A stretch of DNA of 64,000 nucleotides, taken from positions 21,898 through 85,897 of the forward strand of contig JADGPL010000016.1 of assembly GCA_017882455.1 (NCBI GenBank). Reading direction: 5' to 3'. The position numbers and the translations under genes are program-made. Under the pieces are notes generated by a model. The model had not been told where the DNA came from. It searched no databases and worked only from the letters and a program-made list of their open reading frames with translations. Shown in pieces: positions 54,546-64,000 of the stretch (within the stretch, counting starts at the first letter, position 1; each line of letters opens with the position of its first letter). The stretch is from Solirubrobacteraceae bacterium (GTDB taxonomy: Bacteria > Actinomycetota > Thermoleophilia > Solirubrobacterales > Solirubrobacteraceae).

Positions 54546-56162
54546 ATGAGCACGAACGACCGATCGAATGACGTCGCCGGCCCGGACGGCAAGGTCGCGA
54601 CGCGAGACGCGGCCAATCGCGTCCTCATCTTCGACACGACCCTGCGCGACGGCGAGCAGTCGCCGGGCATCTCCCTGAACAAGCAGGAAAAGCTCGAGAT
54701 CGCCCACCAGCTGGCGCGCCTGAACGTGGACGTGATCGAGGCCGGCTTCCCGATCACCTCGCCGGGGGACTTCGAGTCGGTCCAGGCGATTTCGCGGGAG
54801 GTGGAAGGGCCCATAATCTGCGGATTGGCGCGCACGAGCAAGCAGGACATCGAGGCCGCCTGGAACGCGGTCCGGGACTCCGAGCGCCCGCGCATCCACA
54901 CGTTCATCGCCACCAGCGACATCCACATCGAGCGCAAGCTGCAGACCACGCGCGAGGACGTCAAGGGCCAGGTGCGCGCAGCGGTGGCGCAGGCGCGCGA
55001 GTACACCGACGACGTCGAGTTCTCCCCCGAGGACGGCTCGCGCTCGGATGTGGAGTACATGGCCGAGGTGATCCAGATCGCGCTCGACGAGGGCGCAACC
55101 ACGATCAACGTGCCCGACACGGTCGGCTACACGATGCCGCGCGAGTACAACGCGATGTTCACCGAGCTCTACCGGCTGGTGCCGGATCTGCGCAAGGTGG
55201 TCGTCTCGGTCCACTGCCACGACGACCTCGGCCTGGCCGTCGCCAACTCGCTGGCGGGCCTTGAAGCGGGATGCCGCCAGGTCGAGTGCGCGATCAACGG
55301 GATCGGTGAGCGCGCGGGCAACGCCTCGCTCGAGGAGATCGCGATGCTGCTGCACACGCGCCAGCCGAGCCTCGGGCTGTGGACGGGCATCGAGACCACC
55401 GAGATCGCACGCACGAGCCGCCTCGTCTCCCGTCTGACCGGCTACCAGGTCCAGCCCAACAAGGCGATCGTCGGGCGCAATGCCTTCGCCCACGAGGCCG
55501 GCATCCACCAGGACGGGGTGCTGAAGGAGCGCACCACCTACGAGATCATGGACGCCACCACGGTGGGGCTGCGCAGCAACTCGATCGTGCTCGGCAAGCA
55601 CTCCGGCCGCCACGCCCTAAGCGAGGCGCTGCAGGAGATGGGCTTCGAGCTCGACGGCCAGGCGCTCAACACGGCCTTCAAGCGCTTCAAGGAGATCGCC
55701 GACCGCAAGAAGCAGGTCACGGCGATGGACCTGGAGGCGCTCGTCACCGACGAGCTGCGGGAGGAGATCCCAGGCTATGCCCTGGAGTGGTTCGAGGTCG
55801 AGGCCTCCTCGCTGCGCCCGCCCCATGCCCGCGTGTCGATCACGCTCCCGGACGGGACCTCCGCGACTGGCTCGTTCATGGGCGACGGACCGATCGACGC
55901 GGTCTTCCAGGCGATCAACGCAGCCAGTGGCATGGGCGCCAAGCTCAACGACTTCACGATCGGCGCCGTCACCGAGGGCCAGGATGCACTTGGAGAGGTC
56001 TCGATCGTGGTCGAGGTCGGCGGCTTCACCGGCGCCGGGCAGGGCGTATCGACGGACATCATCGACGCGGCCGCGCGCGCGTATGTGCGGGCGCTGTCGG
56101 TGGCCGTGGCGCGCTCGCAGACTGATGCAGCGATCGGGCTGCCCGAGGGCGCCGCGGGCTGA
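54546..56162 (+). CDS. leuA: 2-Isopropylmalate synthase
   Basis: VLIFDTTLRDGEQSPGISLNKQEKLEIAHQLARLNVDVIEAGFP; HCHDDLGLAVANSLAGLEAGC; C-terminal LeuA allosteric-like domain; SD GAAGGAG. Confidence 0.96.
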   Translation: MSTNDRSNDVAGPDGKVATRDAANRVLIFDTTLRDGEQSPGISLNKQEKLEIAHQLARLNVDVIEAGFPITSPGDFESVQAISREVEGPIICGLARTSKQDIEAAWNAVRDSERPRIHTFIATSDIHIERKLQTTREDVKGQVRAAVAQAREYTDDVEFSPEDGSRSDVEYMAEVIQIALDEGATTINVPDTVGYTMPREYNAMFTELYRLVPDLRKVVVSVHCHDDLGLAVANSLAGLEAGCRQVECAINGIGERAGNASLEEIAMLLHTRQPSLGLWTGIETTEIARTSRLVSRLTGYQVQPNKAIVGRNAFAHEAGIHQDGVLKERTTYEIMDATTVGLRSNSIVLGKHSGRHALSEALQEMGFELDGQALNTAFKRFKEIADRKKQVTAMDLEALVTDELREEIPGYALEWFEVEASSLRPPHARVSITLPDGTSATGSFMGDGPIDAVFQAINAASGMGAKLNDFTIGAVTEGQDALGEVSIVVEVGGFTGAGQGVSTDIIDAAARAYVRALSVAVARSQTDAAIGLPEGAAG

Positions 56163-56290
56163 GGCGCGCCTCGAACCTTAATCCAAAGGAACGAATCATT
56201 CCGTGTCGAAAACACGCGTTGCGGAACGTTGCCGGCTTCCGTTAGGTTCCACCTGCAGCTATTACTGGCAAGACCCAGAGAGAAAGTCAG

Positions 56291-57193
56291 GTGGGATTTG
56301 TGACTAGGGACAAACTGGCGCGCATGCGCCGGGGGCTTTGTGTTGCCATGATTACGGTGGCACCGGTCTCCATGCTTGCACTGACATCCTCAGCCGAGGC
56401 TGTCGAACATCACCCCAAAGGGGAATACGCCCCGTTTGCCGACTGTCCGCTGAGCAACTCGGCGACAGAATCGTGCCTGTACGCGAAGACGGAAAGCGGC
56501 GAATTCAAGATTGCGAAAGAAACGGTTCCGATCATCAACACGATCACCCTCCAAGGCGGTCTGCACAACACTGAAACGGGGCAGACGTTCATCGGTGCCG
56601 AAGACGGCAACACGCTGTCGAAAACGCCGCAGAAGGTTCCCGGCGGGCTCGCAGGGCTCGTGAAGTGTCCAGAAATCGAAAACTTCATCGAGCGCATTCT
56701 CTGTGAAGGCTTCTTCGAAAATGGGCTCACAGGCGTCAACGCGACGACCGAACTCGCCGCGCCCGCGACCTCGATCGGGATCAGCGTCGAAAACCTCCTT
56801 GGAGGCAGTGGGATAGCGCTGTCGCTGCCTGTCAAGGTGCACCTCGAAAACCCGCTCCTCGGGAGCTCGTGCTACATCGGATCGAACTCAAAACCGATCA
56901 ACATCGAACTCACCACCGGAACGACCAGCCCGCCGCCGCCCAACAAACCGATCACGGGCAGCATCGGCGAACTCGAATTCAACAAAACGTTCACGATCGT
57001 GACGATCAAGAAAAACGCGTTGGTGAACAACTCGTTCGCGGCACCGAAAGTCGAAGGCTGTGGGGTGTTCGGTATCCTCAACGGCCTAGTCAACAGCAAA
57101 CTCGGTCTGCCGTCGGCGGCTGGGAACAACACGGCGATCCTGAAGGGCACGCTGAAAACCGCCGAAGCAGCAGCGGTCAAAGCAAGCGAATAG
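56291..57193 (+). CDS. Secreted protein, unknown function
   Basis: Signal peptide-like N-terminus (MITVAPVSMLALTSSAEA); start could also be ATG 56324; GAA-biased codons. Confidence 0.65.
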   Translation: MGFVTRDKLARMRRGLCVAMITVAPVSMLALTSSAEAVEHHPKGEYAPFADCPLSNSATESCLYAKTESGEFKIAKETVPIINTITLQGGLHNTETGQTFIGAEDGNTLSKTPQKVPGGLAGLVKCPEIENFIERILCEGFFENGLTGVNATTELAAPATSIGISVENLLGGSGIALSLPVKVHLENPLLGSSCYIGSNSKPINIELTTGTTSPPPPNKPITGSIGELEFNKTFTIVTIKKNALVNNSFAAPKVEGCGVFGILNGLVNSKLGLPSAAGNNTAILKGTLKTAEAAAVKASE

Positions 57194-57321
57194 TGCATAC
57201 GAAGTAATCGCTGAACGCTCGGCGTAGCGACTGCCGAGACCTGCTGGGGCCCGCTGTGGATGGCGGGCCCCGGTGCGTTCTACGCTCTGCAGCACAGTCA
57301 GAGACAATATGTCGCCCGGCC

Positions 57322-57350
57322 TTGACTGGAGGCGCCTCCGCCGGGATAGT
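57322..57350 (+). promoter_or_regulatory. Promoter with palindromic spacer
   Basis: TTGACT (57322-57327), N17, GATAGT (57345-57350); spacer contains perfect 12-bp palindrome GGAGGCGCCTCC (57328-57339). Confidence 0.6.
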
Positions 57351-57358
57351 CCCGAAGT

Positions 57359-57937
57359 ATGGAACGGCGCGACGCGAGATCACGTTGGCCGGTCGTGCCG
57401 GCCATGCTTGTGACAGCAACCCTCTGGCTGGTGGGGTGCGGTGGCGGCTCGAGCAGCACCACCCCAACACGGAGCGGTAGTACATCCTCCAGCGTCACCA
57501 GTTCGAGCGCGCCGGGCACATCCGCCAGGCCTTTGCCGGGCGCGCCTCGAAAGCCTCTGTCTCAGCCTGAGAAGAAGTTCATCGCCGCGGCTGACGCGAT
57601 CTGCCGGCGTTTGCGCGCCGCACTGGTGCCCGTGACGCCAAAGGGGCTCGAGCTGAAGGAACTCGCGCGCCTAGTTCCGCACGGCGCGCAGCTCGAGCGG
57701 GCCTCGCTCGTGGAACTCAGCCGGCTCGCGCCGCCATCGGCGATCGCGCGCGACTGGCAGAGAATCATTGCGTATAGAGGGGAACTGGCCGACGCTCTTG
57801 CCAAGGTCGGGAAGAGCGCTCAAAACGGGAACATGCCTGGAGTGGCGGTGGCCTTCAACTCGAAACAGGGACCGCATCGTGGGCTCAGCGAAACGGCGAC
57901 ACGCGACGGCTTCAAATACTGCGGAGCGGCCGGCTGA
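57359..57937 (+). CDS. Lipoprotein, hypothetical
   Basis: Lipobox-like LVGC in MLVTATLWLVGCGGGSSSTTPTRSG. Confidence 0.7.
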   Translation: MERRDARSRWPVVPAMLVTATLWLVGCGGGSSSTTPTRSGSTSSSVTSSSAPGTSARPLPGAPRKPLSQPEKKFIAAADAICRRLRAALVPVTPKGLELKELARLVPHGAQLERASLVELSRLAPPSAIARDWQRIIAYRGELADALAKVGKSAQNGNMPGVAVAFNSKQGPHRGLSETATRDGFKYCGAAG

Positions 57938-57975
57938 GGGTTGGGCACCTCGCGTGCGTGATAACGTACGCTTGT

Positions 57976-58578
57976 ATGGCCTCCACGGCGACTGCCTGGG
58001 ACTCTTTCGACTCCGCTGTGATCGGCGCGCGGGTCAAGGCGCTGCGCGAATCCGCACAGCTGTCGCTGCGCGAGCTGGCCGTGCGCAGCGGCGTGAGCGC
58101 CCCGATGCTCTCGCAGGTCGAGCGCGGTGAGACGAGCCCGACGCTGACGGTGGCGTCGCGCATCGCCGCCGGCCTCGACCTGCGCCTCTCGCAGCTCTTG
58201 CGCCTCGACGAGAGCGGCGCCGTCACCGTGGTCCGCGCGAAGGAGCGACAGCGGGGTGGCAACAGGCGTCGCGGACACGGCTTCGAGGTGCTCACCTCAG
58301 CCCAACCGGGCCAGCGCGCGGAGCTCTCGCGCCACACGCTCGCGCCGGGCGGCGCGACGGGGGCCGCCGACGACCCGCCGATGCACGAGCCGGGAAGCCG
58401 CGAGACGGCGCTCGTCGAGCAGGGCTCGCTGGTGCTCGTCTGCGACGGGGAGCGCTACGAGCTCGGCGAGGGAGACTGCGTGACCTTCGATGCCGACCTG
58501 CCGCACCACTTCGAGAACCCGACCGCCTCCGAGGCCGCCTTCCTGGCGGTCGTCTCTGCGGGGCTGAGACGCAGTTAG
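57976..58578 (+). CDS. XRE-family HTH regulator with cupin domain
   Basis: [52 protein letters not shown] plus C-terminal cupin. Confidence 0.88.
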   Translation: MASTATAWDSFDSAVIGARVKALRESAQLSLRELAVRSGVSAPMLSQVERGETSPTLTVASRIAAGLDLRLSQLLRLDESGAVTVVRAKERQRGGNRRRGHGFEVLTSAQPGQRAELSRHTLAPGGATGAADDPPMHEPGSRETALVEQGSLVLVCDGERYELGEGDCVTFDADLPHHFENPTASEAAFLAVVSAGLRRS

Positions 58579-58585
58579 GAGCCCG

Positions 58586-59992
58586 ATGCCAAAGACGCTG
58601 TTCGACAAGATCTGGGAGGCCCACGAGGTTGGGGGCGAGGACAACGGCCTGCTCTACATCGACCTGCACCTCGTCCACGAGGTCACAAGCCCGCAGGCCT
58701 TCGACGGGCTGCGCCTCGCGGACCGCACCGTGCGCCGCCCCGACCGCACGCTGGCGACGGCCGACCACAACACGCCGACCGACGGAACGCCCGTGGCGGC
58801 GCGCATCAAGGACGAGCTCTCGCGGGTGCAGGTGGAAACGCTCGAGCGCAACTGCGCGGAGTTCGGGCTGCCTGTCTACTCGCTCGGCTCAGAGCGTCAG
58901 GGCATCGTCCACGTGATTGGCCCCGAGCTCGGCGTCACCCAGCCGGGCATGACGATCGTCTGCGGCGACTCGCACACCTCCACGCACGGCGCCTTCGGGG
59001 CGCTCGCCTTCGGCATCGGCACGAGCGAGGTCGAGCACGTCCTCGCCACCCAGTGCATGGTGCAGAACAGGCCTCGCTCGATGCGCGTCAGCTACGAGGG
59101 AGCGCTCGGCTTTGGCGTGACCGCCAAGGACCTGATCCTCGCCACGCTCGGCCAGCTCGGCGTGGGCGGGATGACCGGTCACGTCGTCGAGTACGCCGGC
59201 CCGGCGATCGAGGCGCTCTCGATGGAGGGGCGCATGACCGTCTGCAACATGACGATCGAGGGCGGCGGGCGCGCGGGGATGATCGCTCCGGACGAGACCA
59301 CCTTCGCCTGGTTCACCGACGTCGAGCGACCAGGCGCACCGAAGGGCGCCGAGCTCGACACGGCGATCGCCCGCTGGCGCGAGCTGCGCACCGAGCAGGG
59401 CGCCTCCTTCGACCGCGAGGTCACGATCGGCGCCGCCGCCATATCCCCACAGGTGACCTGGGGCACCAACCCGGGCATGGTTCGCGCCGTCACCGACCGG
59501 GTGCCCTCGCCCGAGGAATTCGACACGCCGGCCGACCGCGAGGCGACCGAACGCGCGCTCGCCTACATGGCCCTGGAGCCCGGAACGCCGATCGAGCAGA
59601 TCGCCGTCGACCGCGTGTTCATCGGCTCGTGCACCAACTCGCGCATCGGCGACCTGCGCGCCGCCGCGGAGGTCGTCGCCGGGCGCAAGGTCGCGTCGAG
59701 CGTCAACGCGATGGTGGTCCCTGGATCCCAGCAGGTCAAGGCCGAGGCCGAGGCCGAGGGGCTCGACCGCGTGTTCACCGAGGCGGGCTTCGATTGGCGC
59801 GTGGCCGGCTGCTCGATGTGCCTCGGCATGAACCCCGACATCCTTCAGCCGGGCGAGCGCTGCGCCTCGACCTCCAACCGCAACTTCGAGGGCCGCCAGG
59901 GACGCGGCGGTCGCACCCACCTCGTCTCGCCGCAGATGGCCGCCGCGGCCGCAATCGAGGGGCGGTTCGTTGACATAAGGAGCTGGTCCTAG
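58586..59992 (+). CDS. leuC: 3-Isopropylmalate dehydratase large subunit
   Basis: [12 protein letters not shown]...[51 protein letters not shown]. Confidence 0.96.
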   Translation: MPKTLFDKIWEAHEVGGEDNGLLYIDLHLVHEVTSPQAFDGLRLADRTVRRPDRTLATADHNTPTDGTPVAARIKDELSRVQVETLERNCAEFGLPVYSLGSERQGIVHVIGPELGVTQPGMTIVCGDSHTSTHGAFGALAFGIGTSEVEHVLATQCMVQNRPRSMRVSYEGALGFGVTAKDLILATLGQLGVGGMTGHVVEYAGPAIEALSMEGRMTVCNMTIEGGGRAGMIAPDETTFAWFTDVERPGAPKGAELDTAIARWRELRTEQGASFDREVTIGAAAISPQVTWGTNPGMVRAVTDRVPSPEEFDTPADREATERALAYMALEPGTPIEQIAVDRVFIGSCTNSRIGDLRAAAEVVAGRKVASSVNAMVVPGSQQVKAEAEAEGLDRVFTEAGFDWRVAGCSMCLGMNPDILQPGERCASTSNRNFEGRQGRGGRTHLVSPQMAAAAAIEGRFVDIRSWS

Positions 59993-60561
59993 TGGAGCCC
60001 ATCAGCGTCATCGCCGGACCGGTCAGCTTCCTCGACCGCGCCGACGTCGACACCGACCAGATCATGCCCAAGCAGTTCCTCAAGCGCGTCGAGCGCACGG
60101 GCTTCGGCGAGTTCCTCTTCTACGACTGGGCCAAGGAGCCCGGGTGGGACCTGCCGGCCAACCCGATCCTCGTCGCCGGCGAGAACTTCGGCTGCGGCTC
60201 CTCGCGCGAGCACGCTCCGTGGGGCCTTCAGGACTACGGCTTTCAGGCGATCGTGGCGCCGAGCTTCGCCGACATCTTCTACTCCAACTGCACCAAGATC
60301 GGGCTGCTGCCGGTGGTTCTCAGCGCCGAGGACTGTCGCAGCCTGGCGCGGGCTGGCGAGGGCGAAGTCGACCTGCGGGAGCAGGAGGTTCGCTTCGCCG
60401 GCGAGCGCGTGCCCTTCTCGATCGACCACGAGATCCGCCACCGCCTGCTCGGAGGTCTCGATGACGTGGCGCTCACGCTGCAGCAATCCGACGCGATCGC
60501 GGCGTTCGAGTCCGAGCGCGAGCTCGCGGGGCTCGCGGGCGTGCCGACGACGGCGCTCTAG
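59992..60561 (+). CDS. leuD: 3-Isopropylmalate dehydratase small subunit
   Basis: DRADVDTDQIMPKQFLKRVERTGFGEFLFYDW...GENFGCGSSREHAPWGLQDYGFQAIVAPSFADIFYSN. Confidence 0.95.
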   Translation: MEPISVIAGPVSFLDRADVDTDQIMPKQFLKRVERTGFGEFLFYDWAKEPGWDLPANPILVAGENFGCGSSREHAPWGLQDYGFQAIVAPSFADIFYSNCTKIGLLPVVLSAEDCRSLARAGEGEVDLREQEVRFAGERVPFSIDHEIRHRLLGGLDDVALTLQQSDAIAAFESERELAGLAGVPTTAL

Positions 60562-60563
60562 CG

Positions 60564-61589
60564 ATGGCGCATCTCATCGTCACCCTCCCCGGCGACGGGA
60601 TCGGCCCGGAGATCATGCCCCCGACGCTCGAGCTGCTGCGCCGCCTCGGGGACTTCGAGTTCGAGGAGCACCTGTTTGGGGGCGCCTCGATCGACGCCCA
60701 CGGAACGGCGCTCACGGACGAGACGCTCGCGGCATGCCGGCGCTCGGACGCGGTGCTGCTCGCCGCTGTCGGCGGCCCGAAGTGGGACACGACCGACCCG
60801 CACAAGCCGCGCCCCGAGCAGGGGCTGCTGGGGCTGCGCAGGGGCCTCGGGCTGTATGCGAATCTGCGTCCGGTCAAGCCGCTGCCGGCGCTGTACGACG
60901 CCTCGCCGCTGCGCCGCGAGCGGATCGAGGGCACGGACCTGCTGGTCGTGCGCGAGCTCACCGGCGGGATCTACTTCGGCGAGAAGACGCGCACCGAGAC
61001 CTCGGCCTCGGACCTCTGCTCCTACACGAGCGAGGAGATCGAGCGGATCGCCCGCACGGCCTTCGAGGCAGCCCGCTCCAAGGTCTCGAGCGTGGACAAG
61101 GCCAATGTCCTCGAGACCTCACGCCTGTGGCGCCAGGTCGTCTCGGAGCTCCACGCCCGCGAGTTCCCCCAGATCGAGCTCGAGCACGTGCTCGTCGACA
61201 ACGCCGCCATGCAGCTCGTGGCGAGCCCGCGCCACTTCGACACGATCCTGACCGAGAACATGTTCGGAGACATCCTCTCTGATGAGGCTGCGATGATCAC
61301 GGGTTCGATCGGGATGCTTCCCAGCGCCTCGCTCGGCAGCGATGGCCCCGGCATGTTCGAGCCCGTGCACGGCTCGGCGCCGGACATCGCCGGGCAGGGC
61401 GTCGCCAACCCGCTCGCCATGTTCCTGTCGGCCGCCATGCTGCTCAGGCACGGTCTCTCCTTGGCAAGCGAGGCAACGGCTGTAGAATCGGCTGTTGAAC
61501 GCGCGCTCGACGCGGGCCTGCGCACACCCGATCTGGGTGGTGGGGACGGCACCGAGCGCGCGGCCAAGGCAGTGCTCGAAAACCTCTAA
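60564..61589 (+). CDS. leuB: 3-Isopropylmalate dehydrogenase
   Basis: VTLPGDGIGPEIMPPTLELL; TENMFGDILSDEAAMITGSIGMLPSASLG. Confidence 0.95.
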   Translation: MAHLIVTLPGDGIGPEIMPPTLELLRRLGDFEFEEHLFGGASIDAHGTALTDETLAACRRSDAVLLAAVGGPKWDTTDPHKPRPEQGLLGLRRGLGLYANLRPVKPLPALYDASPLRRERIEGTDLLVVRELTGGIYFGEKTRTETSASDLCSYTSEEIERIARTAFEAARSKVSSVDKANVLETSRLWRQVVSELHAREFPQIELEHVLVDNAAMQLVASPRHFDTILTENMFGDILSDEAAMITGSIGMLPSASLGSDGPGMFEPVHGSAPDIAGQGVANPLAMFLSAAMLLRHGLSLASEATAVESAVERALDAGLRTPDLGGGDGTERAAKAVLENL

Positions 61590-61602
61590 GAGGAGCGAAA
61601 AC

Positions 61603-62586
61603 GTGGAGCCCACCGACCTCATCTGGATGAACGGAGATTTCGTCGCCTGGGAGGACGCCAAGGTCCACGTCCTGACCCACGGCCTGCACTACGGCACGGG
61701 AGTCTTCGAGGGAGTGCGCTGCTACGAGACCGACCTCGGCCCGGCGATCTTCCGCAACGCCGAGCACATGCAGCGCCTGCTGCGCTCAGCCGAGCTCTAC
61801 TACATGCCGGTGAGCTACTCCGCCGAGACTCTCCAGGCGGCCGCGCGCGAGCTGGTGGCCCGCAACGGCCTGAGCTCCTGCTACATCCGCCCGATCATCT
61901 ACCGCGGCTACGGCTCGATGGGCCTGAACCCGATGGACGCGCCGATCGACGTGACGATCGCCTGCTGGGAGTGGGCCACCTACCTCGGCGAGGAGGGGAC
62001 GCGCAACGGCATCCGCGCCCACGTCTCCTCGTGGCGGCGGATCAGCCCCGACTCGCTGATCCCGCAGGCCAAGGCCTCGGGGCAGTATCTCAACAACGTG
62101 CTCGCGAAGGTCGAGTCGATGAAGGCGGGCTATCAGGAGGCGATCCTGCTCGACGAGCACGGGTACGTGTGCGAGGGCACGGGCGAGAACATCTACATCG
62201 TCGCCGGCGGGGAGATCGTCACCCCGGGCCACCACAACTCGATCCTCGACGGCATCACGCGCCGCTCGGTCATCCAGCTCGCGGCCGACCTCGGCTACCC
62301 GGTGGTCGAGCGGAACATCGCCCGCGCGGAGGTCTACCTGGCGGATGAGGTGTTCATGTCGGGCACCGCCGCCGAGCTCGTGCCGGTAGTGGAGGTCGAT
62401 GACCACAAGATCGGCATCGGCAAGCCCGGCGAGGTCACACGCCTGCTGCAGAGCGCGTTCGACGACGCGATCCACGGCCGCTCCGAGCGCTACCGCGAAT
62501 GGCTCGACGTCGTCCACCCGGTCGACCTCGAGACACCCGCCGACGAGGCTACCCTGCCGAGCGCCCAGACCACCGCCGCGGGCTAG
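61603..62586 (+). CDS. ilvE: Branched-chain amino acid aminotransferase
   Basis: LIWMNGDFVAWEDAKVHVLTHGLHYGTGVFEGVRCYET; GTG 61603 after SD AGGAGCG. Confidence 0.94.
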   Translation: MEPTDLIWMNGDFVAWEDAKVHVLTHGLHYGTGVFEGVRCYETDLGPAIFRNAEHMQRLLRSAELYYMPVSYSAETLQAAARELVARNGLSSCYIRPIIYRGYGSMGLNPMDAPIDVTIACWEWATYLGEEGTRNGIRAHVSSWRRISPDSLIPQAKASGQYLNNVLAKVESMKAGYQEAILLDEHGYVCEGTGENIYIVAGGEIVTPGHHNSILDGITRRSVIQLAADLGYPVVERNIARAEVYLADEVFMSGTAAELVPVVEVDDHKIGIGKPGEVTRLLQSAFDDAIHGRSERYREWLDVVHPVDLETPADEATLPSAQTTAAG

Positions 62587-62591
62587 TCCCG

Positions 62592-64000
62592 GTGGGCGAC
62601 ATACAGCTATACGACGCCACCCTCCGGGACGGGATGGGCGGTGGCGGCCTCACGCTGACGGCCGAGGAGAAGCTGCGCGTGGTGCACGCCGTCGACGATC
62701 TCGGCGTACACATGGTCGAGGCCGGATTCCCCTCGTCCAACCCCAAGGAGCAGGAGCTCTTCGGCCTGCTCGCCGGCGAGCGGCTGGAGGTCGCGGAGAT
62801 CGTCGCCTTCGGCATGACGCGCCGGCGCGAGGTCTCCGCGGATCAGGACGAGGGGCTGCGCGTGCTCGCGGAGTGCTTCGCCCCGGTGTGCACACTCGTG
62901 GGCAAGGCCTCGGTCCTGCACGTGGAGAGGGTGGTGCGGGTCTCCCGCGAGGAGAACCTCGAGATGATCGCCGAGTCGGTGGCATTCCTGGTGGGGGAGG
63001 GAAAGCGGGTGCTGCTCGACGCGGAGCACTTCTTCGACGGTTTCGCCCTCGACCCCGGGTATGCATTGGCCTGCCTGCGGGCGGCCTCGCAGGCAGGCGC
63101 TGAGCGGGTGGTCCTGTGCGACACGAACGGTGGCTCGCTGCCGCCGCAGATCCGCACGGCGTTCGCCGTGGTCTCTGAAGCGCTGCCGGGCTTCCCACTC
63201 GGCATCCATTGCCACGACGACTCGGGATGCGCGGTCGCCAACACACTGACTGCGGTGGAAGCCGGTGCCACACAGGTACAGGGCACGGTCAACGGCATTG
63301 GGGAGCGCACGGGCAACGCCAACCTGATCACGATCATCGCCGACCTGCAGCTGAAGATGGGCGCCCAGGTCCTGACCCCCGAGCGCCTGGCGCGACTCAC
63401 CGAGACCGCGCACCTCGTGGATGAGCTACTCAACCGCTCGCCGAACCCAACCCAGCCGTATGTGGGCAAGCATGCCTTCGCGCACAAGGCGGGTATGCAT
63501 GCGGCGGGCGTCAAACTCGACGCTCAGACCTTCGAGCACATCGACCCGGCTGTCGTCGGCAACAGCCGCGATGTGCTCATCTCCGAGCTCTCCGGGCGGG
63601 GCACGATCGTCGAGAAGGCACGCCAGGCGGGGATCACGGCCGACGAGGAGTTCGCCCAGCGGGTGGTGGAGCGTGTGAAGGATCTCGAGCACGAGGGCTT
63701 CCAGTTCGAGGCTGCCGATGGCTCCTTCGAGCTGTTGATGCGCCGTGAGGGCGGTGGCTATGAGCCGCTGTTTCGCCTGGAGTCCTGGCGGGTGCTCGTG
63801 GAGCAGCGAGCGGACGGCAAGGTGGAGACGGAGGCCACGATCAAGATCTGGCTCGACGGGGAGCGCTATGTGCGCACCGCTGAGGGCAACGGCCCGGTGA
63901 ACGCGCTCGACAGCGCGCTGCGGGAGGCGATCGGGGAGATCCACCCGCATCTGAGAGATATCGAGCTGGTGAACTTCAAGGTGCGGATCCTCGATGAGGC
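62592..64000 (+). CDS. cimA: Citramalate synthase / 2-isopropylmalate synthase paralog, 3' truncated by window
   Basis: VGDIQLYDATLRDGMGGGGLTLTAEEKLRVVHAVDDLGVHMVEAGFPSSNPKE...HCHDDSGCAVANTLTAVEAGATQVQGTVNGIGERTGNANL; open to window end, so absent from the ORF track. Confidence 0.85.
   Translation, partial: MGDIQLYDATLRDGMGGGGLTLTAEEKLRVVHAVDDLGVHMVEAGFPSSNPKEQELFGLLAGERLEVAEIVAFGMTRRREVSADQDEGLRVLAECFAPVCTLVGKASVLHVERVVRVSREENLEMIAESVAFLVGEGKRVLLDAEHFFDGFALDPGYALACLRAASQAGAERVVLCDTNGGSLPPQIRTAFAVVSEALPGFPLGIHCHDDSGCAVANTLTAVEAGATQVQGTVNGIGERTGNANLITIIADLQLKMGAQVLTPERLARLTETAHLVDELLNRSPNPTQPYVGKHAFAHKAGMHAAGVKLDAQTFEHIDPAVVGNSRDVLISELSGRGTIVEKARQAGITADEEFAQRVVERVKDLEHEGFQFEAADGSFELLMRREGGGYEPLFRLESWRVLVEQRADGKVETEATIKIWLDGERYVRTAEGNGPVNALDSALREAIGEIHPHLRDIELVNFKVRILDE

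Overview
High-GC bacterial chromosome segment. Gene content and promoter style suggest a deep-branching actinobacterium such as Thermoleophilia/Solirubrobacterales; this is an inference, as no search was run. Most of the window is core metabolism: pheT (3' end), argC-J-B-D-GNAT-G, dnaE, nfo, gltX, cysK-cysE, pcrA/uvrD, folD, gatC-A-B, ilvB-N, a dispersed menaquinone locus (menF, D, H, C, A, B, E), ilvC, serC-serA, leuA, leuC-D-B, ilvE, and a cimA-like gene running off the right edge that the ORF track misses. Accessory material includes two complete VapBC-like modules embedded in the men locus, an orphan Phd-like antitoxin, a fused or truncated DUF3467/HicB-like/HicA-like cluster, a glycosyltransferase/DUF2142 block, and two secreted-protein genes with atypical Glu codon usage. 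The observations most worth follow-up are: (1) a ZTP (pfl)-type riboswitch candidate upstream of serC-serA; (2) a Leu-rich leader peptide (MSFRNSLLSLLLLPPRGE*) upstream of leuA; (3) a chimeric menC/menH gene relic whose parts look different in age, with an in-frame 531-bp deletion at a 6-bp microhomology; (4) about 20 starts with a TANNNT box 6-9 nt 5' of the start codon, implying widespread leaderless transcription; (5) a repeat/Z-DNA-prone array just upstream of ilvB; (6) a sigma28-like promoter in front of an HDOD-LuxR hybrid regulator. No tRNA, rRNA, CRISPR array or transposase was recognised. All identifications come from reading the sequence by eye.
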